This document shows, piece by piece, positions 53,963 through 63,670 of a stretch of 64,000 nt of DNA. A program made the translations under genes and the position numbers. The number at the start of each line of letters is the position of its first letter. The first letter of the stretch is position 1. Source of the DNA: Posidoniimonas corsicana (lineage in GTDB: Bacteria; Planctomycetota; Planctomycetia; Pirellulales; Lacipirellulaceae); assembly GCF_007859765.1 (NCBI RefSeq), contig NZ_SIHJ01000002.1, forward strand, positions 186,001 through 250,000, given 5' to 3'. The notes beneath the pieces are model-generated. The model did no database searches and was not told where the DNA came from. It saw nothing but the letters and a program-made list of their open reading frames with translations.

Positions 53963-55462
53963 CTACAGCTGGGCGTGGGTCGAGCCCTGTGAGTCGAGGC
54001 GTTCGAGCGCCTCGTTGAACATCCGGTAGAGCTGTGGCTCGAGCTGCTCGAGCTCGATCAGGTCGTCGGCCGCCAGGAACTGGCCGGCCGCCTCGCGGGC
54101 CTGGTCCCAGTACTCCATGCCGACAAACGCAACGGTCAGTCCGGCGGCCGCAAAGCGACGCACGTAGGGGTCGGAATCGCCGGCCATGTCGTACAGGCGG
54201 AGGCAGACGTCGCGCGCCTCCTCGTAGCGGCCCTGCCCCAGATACAAACGCGCCAGCCCCTGGTCGGCCATCATCTCGTGGCGGACGTCGAGGTCTTCGG
54301 AGAAGTAGGTCTTCACTGCTTTCCAGGCCGCCTCGGTGTCGACCTGCTTGGCGAAGTAGAGCTGGCTGAGCACGTCGTCGCGTTCTTCGATCAGCGTGCG
54401 CTCGCTGGACAACAGCGGCGCGGGCTGGGTCGCCATGCCGACCAGTCCGCCGGCCATCAGCAGCGCGGCCACCACCGCCACGCGACGCCCCCAGGGCGAG
54501 CGGCCCAGCGACAGCGCGCTGGCCTGCTTCATCAGCTGGTCCAGCTCCTGGGTCGCGGCGTGCCCGTCGCGGAGCACGCTCAGGTCCACCGCGGTCCAGT
54601 GCTCGGGCCCGTCGGCCCAGCCCTCGTCGGCGGCCTGCCGCGCCAGCTCGCGCAGGTCGGCCAGCAGGTCGGCCGGCGTTTGGTAGCGGTGGCCCGGCTC
54701 CTTGGCCATCAGCTTCTCGACCACCTGCGACAGCCGGACAGGCATGTCGGGCTCGGTGTCGGCCAGCGGCGTGGCGCGGTTGTTGAGGTGCTGCACCGCC
54801 ACGGCGAGCGGCGTTTCGCCGCGGAAGGGCGCCTCGCCCGACAGCAAGTGGTACGCCGTGACGCCTAACGAGTAGAGGTCGCTCCGCGCGTCGACCGGGC
54901 GGCCCTCGATCTGCTCGGGGCTCATGTACAGCGGCGTGCCCATCGTGACGCCCACCTGGGTGAGCTGCTGTTCGGTCGGCGTCGAGACGCGCGCCAGGCC
55001 GAAGTCGGCGACCTTCAGCTCGCCGCTCTGGGTCAGCATCAGGTTCTCGGGCTTGATGTCGCGGTGCACGACGCCCACCTCCTGGGCGCGGTGCAGCGCG
55101 GCGGCGCTCTGCCGCAGGATGTCCAGCACCACGCCGGGCTGCAGCCGGCCCTGCTGCTGGACCAGCTCGCCCAGGTTCTTGCCGGATACGTATTCCTGCG
55201 CAATGAAGTGGGCGTCGCCGGAGCGGCCCACCTCGTACACCTGCACGATGTTGGCGTGCACCAGCTTGGCGGCCGAGCGGGCCTCGTGCTGGAACCGGCT
55301 GACGTACGTGGCGTCCGACGCCAGGTCCGACTTGAGGATCTTCAGCGCGATCTGCCGCCCCAGCGACTGCTGCTCCGCCAGGTATACGTCGGCCATCGCG
55401 CCGCGGCCGAGCCGCCGCAGCACCAGGTAGTCGCCGATCTGCTGGCCGGTGTAGTCTTGCAA
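53963..55462 (-). CDS. Hanks-type Ser/Thr protein kinase with helical C-terminal region
   Basis: 499 aa. Kinase domain about 11-270: glycine loop LGRGAMADVYLA, Lys41 (IALKIL), catalytic HRDIKPEN (Asp135), DFG at 153-155, MGTPLYMSPEQIEG, HRYQTPADLLADLREL. A single helix near 330-348 (VAVVAALLMAGGLVGM) and then a TPR/helical extracytoplasmic region (360-480). Typical planctomycete receptor-kinase architecture. ATG at 55462 (MQDYTGQQIGDYLVLRRLGR). Ligand and targets unknown. It is transcribed away from metF, ending 24 bp from the small membrane gene. Confidence 0.94.
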   Translation of the reverse strand: MQDYTGQQIGDYLVLRRLGRGAMADVYLAEQQSLGRQIALKILKSDLASDATYVSRFQHEARSAAKLVHANIVQVYEVGRSGDAHFIAQEYVSGKNLGELVQQQGRLQPGVVLDILRQSAAALHRAQEVGVVHRDIKPENLMLTQSGELKVADFGLARVSTPTEQQLTQVGVTMGTPLYMSPEQIEGRPVDARSDLYSLGVTAYHLLSGEAPFRGETPLAVAVQHLNNRATPLADTEPDMPVRLSQVVEKLMAKEPGHRYQTPADLLADLRELARQAADEGWADGPEHWTAVDLSVLRDGHAATQELDQLMKQASALSLGRSPWGRRVAVVAALLMAGGLVGMATQPAPLLSSERTLIEERDDVLSQLYFAKQVDTEAAWKAVKTYFSEDLDVRHEMMADQGLARLYLGQGRYEEARDVCLRLYDMAGDSDPYVRRFAAAGLTVAFVGMEYWDQAREAAGQFLAADDLIELEQLEPQLYRMFNEALERLDSQGSTHAQL

Positions 55463-55525
55463 AGAACGGCGGGCGGGGGATGGGAGGGGCGACGGGCCAG
55501 AGTCCGCGGCTGCTTCTACGCGGTT

Positions 55526-56398
55526 TCAGCCGCGGAGGTTCACGCTCTGGAGCACCCGCGACGCGGCTTCCGACTTATTCAGTACATAATAATGGATGCC
55601 GGGCACGCCCTGATCCAGCAATTCAACCGTCTGCCGGGTGGCGATTTCTACACCGGCCTCAAACTGGGAGTCGGGGTCCTCGCCGGCCGCCTCGAGGCGA
55701 TCGACCAGCTCCGCGGGCAGCCGTGCGCCGCACAAGGCGGTGATCCGCTTGATCTGGGCCGTGTTGGTGATCGGCAGCAGCCCGGGCACGATGGGGGCCT
55801 CGATGCCGGCCCGCCGGCAGTCGTCGCGGAAGCGGAAGAAGTCCTGGTTGTCGTAGAACAGCTGGGTGATGACGGCGTCGGCCCCGGCGTCGACCTTCCG
55901 CTTGAGGTTCTCCAGGTCCGCCTCGCGGCTGGGGGCCTCCTGGTGGACCTCCGGGTAGCCGGCCACCGCGATGCCCAGCGTGGGGAACTCGCCGCGGATC
56001 ATCGCCACCAGCTCGTTGGCGTACGCGAAGCCGCCGGCGGTCTGGCGGAACTGCTCCTCCCCCTTGGGCGGGTCGCCCCTCAGGGCCACAACATTCTGGA
56101 CTCCCGCCGCAACCGCGTCCGATAAGTAGGAGCGGAGCTGGTCGGCCGTGCTCCCGACACAGGTGAGGTGCGTGGCCACCGGCACGTCGAAGTCCTGGTG
56201 GACCCGCGAGACGATCTGCAGCGTCTTGTCCTGGGTCGATCCGCCGGCCCCGTAGGTGCACGTGACGAAGCTCGGCCGGAACTCCATCAACCGCGCGACG
56301 TGCTTCAGCAGGGCGGCGTCGCCCTGGTCGGTCTTAGGAGGGAAGAGCTCGAAGGAGAGCGCAACTCTGTCGGGTCCGTAGGCCGCGGCGATGGTCAT
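55526..56398 (-). CDS. metF: methylenetetrahydrofolate reductase
   Basis: 290-aa FAD enzyme making 5-methyl-THF from 5,10-methylene-THF, for methionine synthesis. Marks: SFELFPPKTD (Glu), FVTCTYGAGGSTQDKTL, VATHLTCVGSTADQLRSYL, VALRGDPPKGEEQFR, AVAGYPEVHQEA, VDAGADAVITQLFYDNQDFF. Length and order match the bacterial enzyme. ATG at 56398 (MTIAAAYGPDRV). It precedes the kinase gene by 63 bp on the same strand. No methionine synthase in the window. Confidence 0.96.
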   Translation of the reverse strand: MTIAAAYGPDRVALSFELFPPKTDQGDAALLKHVARLMEFRPSFVTCTYGAGGSTQDKTLQIVSRVHQDFDVPVATHLTCVGSTADQLRSYLSDAVAAGVQNVVALRGDPPKGEEQFRQTAGGFAYANELVAMIRGEFPTLGIAVAGYPEVHQEAPSREADLENLKRKVDAGADAVITQLFYDNQDFFRFRDDCRRAGIEAPIVPGLLPITNTAQIKRITALCGARLPAELVDRLEAAGEDPDSQFEAGVEIATRQTVELLDQGVPGIHYYVLNKSEAASRVLQSVNLRG

Positions 56399-56627
56399 CG
56401 TCTGCTAAGCATCCTCGTTGTGAGTGGCGGCGCCGGGCGGGGCGCCGGTGGGCGTCCGCGGATTATATCAGTCGCCTGGCCCCTCAGGCAGTGGAGGCGT
56501 CGCAACCCCGACAACCGGCGGAGCAGGCGCCAACCCGCCCCCGATTGGCGCCCCGACCACGCCGCGCGGGCGCGTCGGGCGTTGTAGCCTGTCGGTAGAC
56601 GACAGACCCAGGAGGCCCGACGAACAC

Positions 56628-57683
56628 GTGTCTACCACGATCCTGATCACCGGACTCGCGCTGGGCGCCCTGCAGCTTATCGCTGGGGTCGCTATCGGGC
56701 GATGGACCGCTACGCCCCGCCGCGCGCTCCGCGCCGCCGGCGAGGACCGCCGCCGCGCCAGGCGTCTGGCCGGCGAGCTGCAGACGCTCACGGCCGACCT
56801 GTCCGCGCAGGCGCGGGCCCAGGGCGAGCAGCTCTCCCGCGTCGACGAGCGTCTGCAGTCCGAGGCCGCGTCGCTGGACGCCGACTCCGCCGAGCACCCG
56901 CTGACGTCGCTGGTGAGCGGCGTGGTCCGCGAGATGCTGCGGGCCAACCAGTCGCTGCAGGAGCGGCTGGCCTCCGCCGAGCTGGAGCTCGAGGCCCGCA
57001 CCGCCGAGGTCGCCGAGCACCTGCAGACCGCCATGACGGACCCGCTCACCGGTTTGCCAAACCGCCGCGCGCTGGACGACCACCTCAACGTCCGCGCCGA
57101 CGCGTGGCGGAAGCACCAAACGCCGTTCTCGGTGGTGATGGTGGACGTCGACCACTTCAAGCAATTCAACGACACCCACGGGCACGCGGCGGGGGACCAG
57201 GCGCTGCGGTCCATCGGCGCCGCCCTGCGCGGGGCGCTTCGTCACCACGACGTTGTCGCGCGGTACGGCGGCGAGGAGTTCGCCGTGGTGCTGCCGCACA
57301 CCGACCTGTCGACCGCGCACGCCGCGGTCCGCAAGACGATCGACGCGGTCCGCTCGACCGTGGTCGAGGTGCACGGCGAGACCATCCCCGTGACCGCCAG
57401 CGTCGGCCTCGCCAGCGTCCGACCGTCGGAGCGGCTCGAGTCGCTCATGCGGCGCGCCGACCAGGCCCTGTACGCCGCCAAGCAGGCCGGCCGTGATCGG
57501 GCCTGGCTGCACGACGGGCACGACCTATCCCCCCTGGAGCACCGCGTCGGGTCGACGGAGAGTCCCCCCGGGCCGGGCGGCGGGCTCCGCGGGATCAGCC
57601 CCGACCTCCAGCAGGCGTGCTCGGCCCTGTCCAGCAGCATGACAGCCCTGCTGGAACCCGAGACGGGGACCCACGCCCCCTAG
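56628..57683 (+). CDS. diguanylate cyclase (GGDEF), membrane-anchored
   Basis: 351 aa. GTG at 56628 follows AGGAGG (12 nt upstream), so the shorter start is preferred over an open frame to 56424. N-terminal helix (about 4-22), a coiled-coil stretch (about 30-135: ELQTLTADLSAQARAQGEQL), GGDEF domain about 140-310 with MTDPLTGLPNRRALDDHL, the active loop ARYGGEEFAVVLPH, and an allosteric I-site RHHD five residues before GGEEF. So an active, product-inhibited c-di-GMP synthase is expected. Pro-rich tail. Divergent from metF. Confidence 0.92.
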   Translation: MSTTILITGLALGALQLIAGVAIGRWTATPRRALRAAGEDRRRARRLAGELQTLTADLSAQARAQGEQLSRVDERLQSEAASLDADSAEHPLTSLVSGVVREMLRANQSLQERLASAELELEARTAEVAEHLQTAMTDPLTGLPNRRALDDHLNVRADAWRKHQTPFSVVMVDVDHFKQFNDTHGHAAGDQALRSIGAALRGALRHHDVVARYGGEEFAVVLPHTDLSTAHAAVRKTIDAVRSTVVEVHGETIPVTASVGLASVRPSERLESLMRRADQALYAAKQAGRDRAWLHDGHDLSPLEHRVGSTESPPGPGGGLRGISPDLQQACSALSSSMTALLEPETGTHAP

Positions 57684-57866
57684 CCTCAGGGTCCTTCCCA
57701 TCCGACCCGAATCGATTACGCTTACAGTCGACCGGCGGCAGGGAACCCGTGTTTTTTACCCCCCAACCGCCCGGCCTGCGAGAGTTGGATCGCAGCACGT
57801 TGCTTCCCCGCGGGGAAGGTACTTAGCCTAGGCGGCTATCAACTTCCGAAACTGAGAGGGATCGTT

Positions 57867-60065
57867 ATGAGTCGTGCTGAAGCCGCAGAGCCCAACGTGG
57901 AGCGCGTCAACTGGACCGAGGTCACCCCAGAAACCCTCTACGCGAAGCTGACGACCGTCGCTCGCAACCTCTGGTGGAGCTGGCACCCGGAAGTCGTCTC
58001 GCTGTTCCGAGACCTCGACCCCGTCCGCTGGCGCCAGCTCGATCACAACCCGATCGCGCTCTTGTCGGAGATGACCCCGCAGCAGGTCGCCGACCGCGCG
58101 AACGAGATGGTCCTCTACACCCGCATCAACCAGGCCCACCGCCGGTTGAAGGAGTACCTGTCGGACACCACGCACACCTGGGGCGCCCGCCACGCCGGCG
58201 TGCTGGGCGCCAAGCCGGTGGCCTACTTCTCCGCCGAGTTCGGCATCCACGAGTGCGTGCCGATCTACTCCGGCGGCCTGGGCGTGCTGTCCGGCGACCA
58301 CATCAAGAGCGCCAGCGGGCTGGGCGTGCCGCTGGTGGCCATCGGCCTGTTCTACGACCAGGGCTACTTCCGCCAGCACCTCGACGGCGACGGCTACCAG
58401 CAAGAAGAGTACGTCGACACCCGCGTTGAGAACCTGCCGATGGAGCAGGCGGTCGGCGAGGACGGCGAGCACATCACCGTCAAGATCGACACCCGCGACG
58501 GCGCCCTCCTGGCCAAGGTCTGGCTGATGCGGGTCGGCCGCATCAACCTGTACCTGCTCGACTGCGACGTCGAGGGCAACAGCCCCCAGGACCGCCAGCT
58601 CACCTCCCGCCTGTACGGCGGCGACCAGCGGACCCGCATCCGCCAGGAGATGGTCCTCGGCGTTGGCGGCGTGAAGGCGCTGCGGGCGTTGGGCATCGAC
58701 GCCGGCGTGTACCACCTGAACGAGGGCCACAGCGCGTTCGCGCCGCTGGAGGTGATCCGCGGCGTCATGGAGCACGACGGCCTGTCCTTCGACGACGCGC
58801 TGCGTGAGGTGGCCCAGATGACCACCTTCACCACGCACACGCCGGTCCCCGCCGGCCACGACCGCTTCGACGCGGCCCTGATCGAGGAGCACCTCGGCCC
58901 GCTCCGCGACTCGCTCGGCATCTCGCACGAGCAGCTGATGGGCCTCGGCCGGGTCGAGCCGCAGAACGAGCAAGAGACCTTCTGCATGACCGTTATCGGC
59001 CTGAAGCTCTCGCGCAAGGCCAACGCGGTCAGCTCGCTGCACGGCAAGGTGTCGCGCCGCATGTGGGCCCACCTCTGGCCCTGGCGGGTGGAGGAAGAAG
59101 TCCCCATCGGCCACATCACCAACGGCGTGCACATGGCGAGCTGGCTGGCCCAGCCGATGCGTCAGCTGTACGACAAGATCCTGCCGGCCGACTGGGGCTT
59201 CCACCAGGGCGACACCCAGGCCTGGCAGAACATCTACAACGTCGACCGCGGCGAGCTGTGGGAGACCCACAACGCCCTCAAGAGCCGGCTGCTGGAGTTC
59301 GTCCGCCGCCGCCTCAGCCGCCAGTGCCGCCGCCGCAACGAGGACGAGTCCCGCGTCGACGCCGCCCGCACCGCGCTGGACCCCAGCGCGCTGACCATCG
59401 GTTTCGCGCGGCGGTTCGCCACCTACAAGCGGGCGGACCTGTTCCTGCGGCAGCTCGACGCGATCTCCGAGCTGATCAACGACGCCAACCGCCCGGTGCA
59501 GTTCATCTTCTCAGGCAAGGCCCACCCGGCCGACGAGGGGGGCAAGAGCTTCATCAAGCGGATCGCCAACCTGCGGAACGACCCGCGCTTCGCCGGCCGC
59601 ATCGTGTTTGTCGAGGACTACGACATCAACGTCGCACGCCACCTGGTGCAGGGCGTTGACGTCTGGCTCAACAACCCCCGCCGTCCGCTGGAGGCCTCCG
59701 GCACCAGCGGCATGAAGGCCGTGCTCAACGGCGGCCTGAACTGCTCCATCCTGGACGGCTGGTGGGCCGAGGCCTACAACGGCCAGAACGGCTTCGCCAT
59801 CGGCAAGGGCACGCAGCACGTCGACGACCACATCACCGACGAGCGTGACGCCGAGGACCTGTTCGCAGTCCTCCGCGACGAGGTGATCCCGCTCTACTAC
59901 GACCGCGACACCGACGGCCTGCCCCACGCCTGGCTGGAGTTCATGATCGACTCCATCGTGACCCTCGCCGCCCGGTTCAGCGCCCACCGCATGGTGATCG
60001 ACTACGTGCGTCACAGCTACGTGCCGGCCGCCGGCGGCCTGTCGAGTGACATGTCCGTGCGGTAA
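57867..60065 (+). CDS. glgP: alpha-glucan phosphorylase, GT35, short DUF3417 type
   Basis: 732-aa glycogen/maltodextrin phosphorylase (releases glucose-1-phosphate). Starts with the DUF3417 region ([26 protein letters not shown]), then [73 protein letters not shown], and the PLP-lysine block [20 protein letters not shown]. Catalytic Lys in [11 protein letters not shown] at 57867 with GAGAGGGATCGTT upstream. Terminator at 60091-60131. No glgA/B/X genes in view. Confidence 0.95.
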   Translation: MSRAEAAEPNVERVNWTEVTPETLYAKLTTVARNLWWSWHPEVVSLFRDLDPVRWRQLDHNPIALLSEMTPQQVADRANEMVLYTRINQAHRRLKEYLSDTTHTWGARHAGVLGAKPVAYFSAEFGIHECVPIYSGGLGVLSGDHIKSASGLGVPLVAIGLFYDQGYFRQHLDGDGYQQEEYVDTRVENLPMEQAVGEDGEHITVKIDTRDGALLAKVWLMRVGRINLYLLDCDVEGNSPQDRQLTSRLYGGDQRTRIRQEMVLGVGGVKALRALGIDAGVYHLNEGHSAFAPLEVIRGVMEHDGLSFDDALREVAQMTTFTTHTPVPAGHDRFDAALIEEHLGPLRDSLGISHEQLMGLGRVEPQNEQETFCMTVIGLKLSRKANAVSSLHGKVSRRMWAHLWPWRVEEEVPIGHITNGVHMASWLAQPMRQLYDKILPADWGFHQGDTQAWQNIYNVDRGELWETHNALKSRLLEFVRRRLSRQCRRRNEDESRVDAARTALDPSALTIGFARRFATYKRADLFLRQLDAISELINDANRPVQFIFSGKAHPADEGGKSFIKRIANLRNDPRFAGRIVFVEDYDINVARHLVQGVDVWLNNPRRPLEASGTSGMKAVLNGGLNCSILDGWWAEAYNGQNGFAIGKGTQHVDDHITDERDAEDLFAVLRDEVIPLYYDRDTDGLPHAWLEFMIDSIVTLAARFSAHRMVIDYVRHSYVPAAGGLSSDMSVR

Positions 60066-60090
60066 CGCCGCCGCGACAACCTAGAAACCC

Positions 60091-60131
60091 GCAACGCCCC
60101 GCCCGGCCCCGCCGAGCGGGGCGTTGCTCTT
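60091..60131 (+). terminator. intrinsic terminator after glgP
   Basis: 12-bp perfect stem (GCAACGCCCCGC at 60091-60102, GCGGGGCGTTGC at 60116-60127) with 13-nt loop, followed by TCTT. Strong hairpin, weak T-run; 26 nt after the glgP stop. Confidence 0.75.
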
Positions 60132-60203
60132 GCGCGGCCGCCCAGCCCCCTGCCGTGAGCTAGCAGCTGCTCCCCGCTAAAGAAAAATCTTGACGCAATG
60201 ATC

Positions 60204-60232
60204 TTGCCGGTTTGTCCTACCGATCATATACA
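60204..60232 (+). promoter_or_regulatory. sigma-70-like promoter upstream of the 32-aa gene
   Basis: TTGCCG (60204-60209), 17-nt spacer, TATACA (60227-60232), each 4 of 6 to consensus. The region is AT-rich relative to its surroundings. It lies 84 bp before the ATG at 60316. A candidate only, not mapped. Confidence 0.4.
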
Positions 60233-60315
60233 TCGATTAACCGCGTGGGGCATGGACTACCGGCCCGCTTGACAGCGGGCCCCCCCGGCGGGAATGTCGT
60301 ACAGGAGTTGCGACA

Positions 60316-60414
60316 ATGGCTGCTAAGCCCGTGAAGAATGCTGTGAAGGCTGCCCCGTCCCCCAAGTCGAAGCCGGCCACGCCGAGCAAGACCCCGGCCA
60401 AGAAGGGCAAGTAG
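60316..60414 (+). CDS. 32-aa lysine/alanine/proline-rich peptide
   Basis: MAAKPVKNAVKAAPSPKSKP, then ATPSKTPAKKGK: nine Lys in 32, no hydrophobic core; reads like a histone H1-type tail. AGGAGTTGCGACA ribosome site before the ATG, its own promoter-like site, and a strong terminator 37 nt downstream, so the gene is independently transcribed. DNA or RNA binding is inferred. Too short for family assignment. Confidence 0.7.
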   Translation: MAAKPVKNAVKAAPSPKSKPATPSKTPAKKGK

Positions 60415-60450
60415 CCCCCGCTCAGGCATTCTGAGACAAGCCAACAGCAA

Positions 60451-60486
60451 CAGGCGCCGCGGGCCTCCCGTGGCGCCTGTTTTTTT
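60451..60486 (+). terminator. strong intrinsic terminator
   Basis: 13-bp stem (60451-60463 with 60467-60479; one G-T pair) with 3-nt loop, followed by TTTTTTT (60480-60486). The strongest terminator seen in the window; ends the 32-aa peptide gene. Confidence 0.92.
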
Positions 60487-60569
60487 GTTGGACCCGCATC
60501 CCGCGGGAAACGGGCGTGACCGGCGACCTACCCACACCAGCCCCCTCCCCCGGCCCCCCGCGTCGCGTT

Positions 60570-61850
60570 ATGCAACAACTTACCCCCCGGCTCGCGGCCG
60601 CGCTGGCGGCGGCGCTCGCCACGCCGGTAGTCGGGGCGGCGGCGTTCGCGTCGCTGCTGTGGCTGGTGCACCTCTGGGACCTGCCGGCGTGGGTGGTGTT
60701 CGCCGCCACGGCGGTGGTGACGCTGCTCGGCGCCGCGGCCGCCGGCAGGGCCGCGTTCAACTGGTCGCGGGGCGCGGCGCGGTACCGGCTCCGCCACCTG
60801 CTGGTCGTCACGACGCTGCTGGCCGTGCTGTTCGGGACCATCGGTCGCACGCTGCTGCGGCAGTCGATGGCCGTGCACGACCTCTACCAGTCGGGCGTGT
60901 ACGTGGAGGACCTTGTGTCCGACGACGACGACTGGCTGAAGCAGCGGCTCGGCTTCGACCCGTTCGAGGTCACCCGGCTCGAGGTGCGCGGCCCCGGCGG
61001 GGTCGACGCCATCCTCCGGCACGCCGACAGCCTGCGTCATCTCGAGAGCGTCGCCTTCTACCGCCGCGCGGGCGACTCGGCGCTCGCCCGGGTCGCCGAG
61101 CTCAACGGGCTGCCCAACCTGACGCAGGCGGCGGTCTACTCGCCGGCCGTGACCGACGAGGGCATCGCCCGCCTGGGCGAGTGGAACAACCTGACGCACC
61201 TGTTCATCAACGGCCCGCGGATCACCGACCGCGGCCTGGAGCACATCGGGCGGATGCACCACCTCGAGTCGCTGGTGGTGATGTCCGAGCGGAACCTGCC
61301 CCCGCTGCCCATCACCGACGCCGGCCTGGCGTCGATCGCCGAACTGCCGCGGCTGTCGAGGCTGTGGATCTTGAACACGCCGGTCACAGCGGACGGGCTG
61401 CTGCAGCTCAGCGGCCTCCCCCGGCTCAAGTGGCTGCACGCGCCCGCCAACGGCCTCACGACCGAGGAGCACCGCCGGCTCTGCCTGGCGATGCCCAACT
61501 GCCTGGTGAGCACCGACGAGCGCCGGCTCTGCCTCCCCGAGCAGGTGGCCCGGCTGGTCGTCGTCGAAGGGGACCCCGAGGGCACGCCGAACGGCGCCGT
61601 CAACGACGCCGGCACGATCGCGGCGGTGCTGGACCTGCTGGAGCAGTGGGCCGCCGACCAGCAGATCGCCTGGGAGGAGTACGACCCCGCCGCGGGCGAG
61701 CCCCCGGGGCTGTGGCTGCGGTTCATCGGACCCGAGTCGCAGATCATCCAGTGCGGGCTGTGCGACGGCCACTTCTACCGGCCCTGGCTGTCGCGCAAGG
61801 GCGCCATCAGCGACGCCGAGCAGGAGAAGCTGCGAACCCTGCTGCCGTAG
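60570..61850 (+). CDS. membrane protein with leucine-rich repeats
   Basis: 426 aa from the ATG at 60570 (MQQLTPRLAAALAAALATPV); a GTG at 60516 is an alternative start. Three helices in the first 110 residues, including RYRLRHLLVVTTLLAVLFGT, a variant of the F-S-x-R-x-LL motif. Then LRR-like units: AELNGLPNLTQAAVYSPAVT; LGEWNNLTHLFINGPRIT; IAELPRLSRLWILNTPVT; LSGLPRLKWLHAPANGLT (about 190-310), and an about 100-residue domain with a CGLCDGHFYRPW element. Planctomycete LRR proteins are common; partner unknown. Follows the peptide-gene terminator. Confidence 0.78.
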   Translation: MQQLTPRLAAALAAALATPVVGAAAFASLLWLVHLWDLPAWVVFAATAVVTLLGAAAAGRAAFNWSRGAARYRLRHLLVVTTLLAVLFGTIGRTLLRQSMAVHDLYQSGVYVEDLVSDDDDWLKQRLGFDPFEVTRLEVRGPGGVDAILRHADSLRHLESVAFYRRAGDSALARVAELNGLPNLTQAAVYSPAVTDEGIARLGEWNNLTHLFINGPRITDRGLEHIGRMHHLESLVVMSERNLPPLPITDAGLASIAELPRLSRLWILNTPVTADGLLQLSGLPRLKWLHAPANGLTTEEHRRLCLAMPNCLVSTDERRLCLPEQVARLVVVEGDPEGTPNGAVNDAGTIAAVLDLLEQWAADQQIAWEEYDPAAGEPPGLWLRFIGPESQIIQCGLCDGHFYRPWLSRKGAISDAEQEKLRTLLP

Positions 61851-61959
61851 ACACTTCGTACGGCGCCGGCGGGCTTCGTCGGCCGCGGGGGCTGGCGCCA
61901 AGGGCAGAACATGGCATCAATAGTAAGGTCCCGCCGCCACCGAACCCGCTCCCAATCGC

Positions 61960-63045
61960 ATGAAGATCACCTCGCCCGACTCCCCTGCCCTCGAGCAGCT
62001 CTGCGCCGAGCTCGCCGCCCGGGCCGACGAGACCGACGCCAGCGGCCGCTTCCCCGCCGAGCAGATCCGCCTGTGCGGCGAGGCCGGCGTGTACGAGTGG
62101 TTCCTGGCGCCGGAGTGGGGCGGCCAGGCGTGGACCGACGCCGACATCGTCCGCGGCTACCTGGCGCTCAGCCGGGCCTGCCTGAGCACGACCTTCGCCA
62201 TCACCCAGCGGACCGGCGCGTGCCGCCGGATCGCCGGCAGCGACAACCAGCAGCTCAAGGAGCGGCTGCTGCCGGAGCTGGCCACCAGCCGGTCGTTTGC
62301 GACCGTCGGCATCAGCCACCTCACCACCAGCGGCCGGCACCTGGCCAAGCCGATGCTGTCCGCGCGGCCGGCCGACGGCGGTTGGCGGCTGACCGGCCGG
62401 GCGCCGTGGGTCACCGGCGGTGTGGCGGCCGACTGGGTGGTGCTGGGCGCGTCGGTGGTGGACGGCGAGACGGCGACCGGCGAGGAACTGCTGATCGCCG
62501 TCCCCCGCGACGCGGCCGGCCTGACCGTGGGCGACCCCTTCGCGCTGGTGGGCGTCACGGCCAGCTCGACCGGGCCGGTGCTGCTAGAGGAGGTCTTCGT
62601 GCCGCGCGAGCAGCTGATCAACGGCCCCGCCGAGAAGGTGATGTCGATCGGCCGCGGCGGCAACACCGGCGGTTACGAGACCTCGACCCTGGCGCTCGGC
62701 CTGGCGTCGGCGGCGTTGGGCTACCTCGGCGAGGAGGCGTCCAAACGCCCCGACCTGAGCGAGGCCCACCTGCGGCTCGACTCCGAACGCGAAGGCCTGC
62801 GCGAGGACCTGCTGGCCACCGCCGCGGGCCAGCCCGCCTGCAGCAACGAGTCGCTCCGCACGCGGGCCAACAGCCTCGTGCTGCGGGCGACGCAGGCCGC
62901 GCTGTCCGCGGCCAAGGGACGCGGCTATGTGGCCGGCCACCCGGTGGGCCGCTGGTGCCGCGAGGCGCTGTTCTTCATGGTCTGGAGCTGCCCGGCGCCG
63001 GTCGCCAACGCCAATCTGTGCGAGCTGGCGGGCATCGCCGAGTAG
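61960..63045 (+). CDS. acyl-CoA dehydrogenase family protein
   Basis: 361-aa flavoprotein-like enzyme. N-terminal helices with YEWFLAPEWGGQAWTDADIV, AITQRTGACRRIAGSDNQQL, the FAD/substrate region TVGISHLTTSG and RLTGRAPWVTGGVAADWVVL, GVTASSTGPVLLEEVFVPRE (about 190-210), and a helical C-terminus. About 360 aa (short for a typical 380-aa ACAD) with the C-terminal catalytic Glu region not obvious. So it may be a related ACAD-fold protein. ATG at 61960; the next gene is convergent (ends 20 bp away). Confidence 0.85.
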   Translation: MKITSPDSPALEQLCAELAARADETDASGRFPAEQIRLCGEAGVYEWFLAPEWGGQAWTDADIVRGYLALSRACLSTTFAITQRTGACRRIAGSDNQQLKERLLPELATSRSFATVGISHLTTSGRHLAKPMLSARPADGGWRLTGRAPWVTGGVAADWVVLGASVVDGETATGEELLIAVPRDAAGLTVGDPFALVGVTASSTGPVLLEEVFVPREQLINGPAEKVMSIGRGGNTGGYETSTLALGLASAALGYLGEEASKRPDLSEAHLRLDSEREGLREDLLATAAGQPACSNESLRTRANSLVLRATQAALSAAKGRGYVAGHPVGRWCREALFFMVWSCPAPVANANLCELAGIAE

Positions 63046-63064
63046 GCGCCGGAGCGGGCCGTAG

Positions 63065-63574
63065 CTACGGCATGATCAGCGGGCGGAATGGCCTGAGTGT
63101 GGGCAGCCAGCCCGAGCGCCGGCTGCGGCGTGACTCGGTCCGCCTGAGCGATTCGGGCGCGACGCCCGGCGGGAGCTTGCCCAGGCGGTGGAGCTCGTTG
63201 AGCAGCACCCGCATGTTCTTGCGGTTGGACCGCCACGCGACGTCGGCCAGGTCGCCGACTACCGGCACCGCGCCGACCAGGAAGTCGACGCCTGAGTTGG
63301 CCAGCATTGTGAGCAGCACGCGTTTGCGGGCGCCCAGCCGGTGGGCCTCCCACATGTAGTAGGCGGTGATGCCGGTGCTGAGGGCGTCGCCGCCGACAGG
63401 GATCAGGCCGAGCACCACATCCCAACCGAAGCGGATGTCGGTGCCGGGGATGCGGAGCGCGTCGTCAAACAGGCGGCTGATCCGCTCCAGCCGCGCGAGC
63501 GTGCGGCGCGCCTCGTGGTGCGGCGGCTCGCTGGGATCGGCCGTGAAGCGGTGCTCGGTGGTGGGCGGTTTCAT
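63065..63574 (-). CDS. DUF4112 domain protein
   Basis: 169-aa membrane protein. The DUF4112 core FDDALRIPGTDIRFGWDVVL, GLIPVGGDALSTGITAYYMW, LLTMLANSGVDFLVGAVPVV (about 35-115) contains two to three short helices, followed by a basic tail (ESLRRTESRRSRRSGW). Start at 63574 (MKPPTTEHRFTADPSEPPHH); the open frame continues upstream but into the hairpin region. Function unknown. Confidence 0.9.
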   Translation of the reverse strand: MKPPTTEHRFTADPSEPPHHEARRTLARLERISRLFDDALRIPGTDIRFGWDVVLGLIPVGGDALSTGITAYYMWEAHRLGARKRVLLTMLANSGVDFLVGAVPVVGDLADVAWRSNRKNMRVLLNELHRLGKLPPGVAPESLRRTESRRSRRSGWLPTLRPFRPLIMP

Positions 63575-63601
63575 CTGACTTCGCGGTTTGCATTGAATGT
63601 A

Positions 63602-63637
63602 ATCCCCAGCGGCGGGCCGGAGGCCGCCGCTGGGGAT
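63602..63637 (-). terminator. hairpin between the truncated right-edge gene and the DUF4112 gene
   Basis: 14-bp perfect stem (ATCCCCAGCGGCGG at 63602-63615; CCGCCGCTGGGGAT at 63624-63637), 8-nt loop. It lies 34 bp after the stop of the right-edge minus-strand gene. T-run weak (TTACATT follows on the minus strand). Confidence 0.6.
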
Positions 63638-63670
63638 CGAGAGAATCATAGGGGTGTAATTGGCATCGGC

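Noticed and set aside
57828-59270. 480-codon minus-strand open frame
   Set aside because: Antisense to glycogen phosphorylase, whose frame has clear catalytic motifs.
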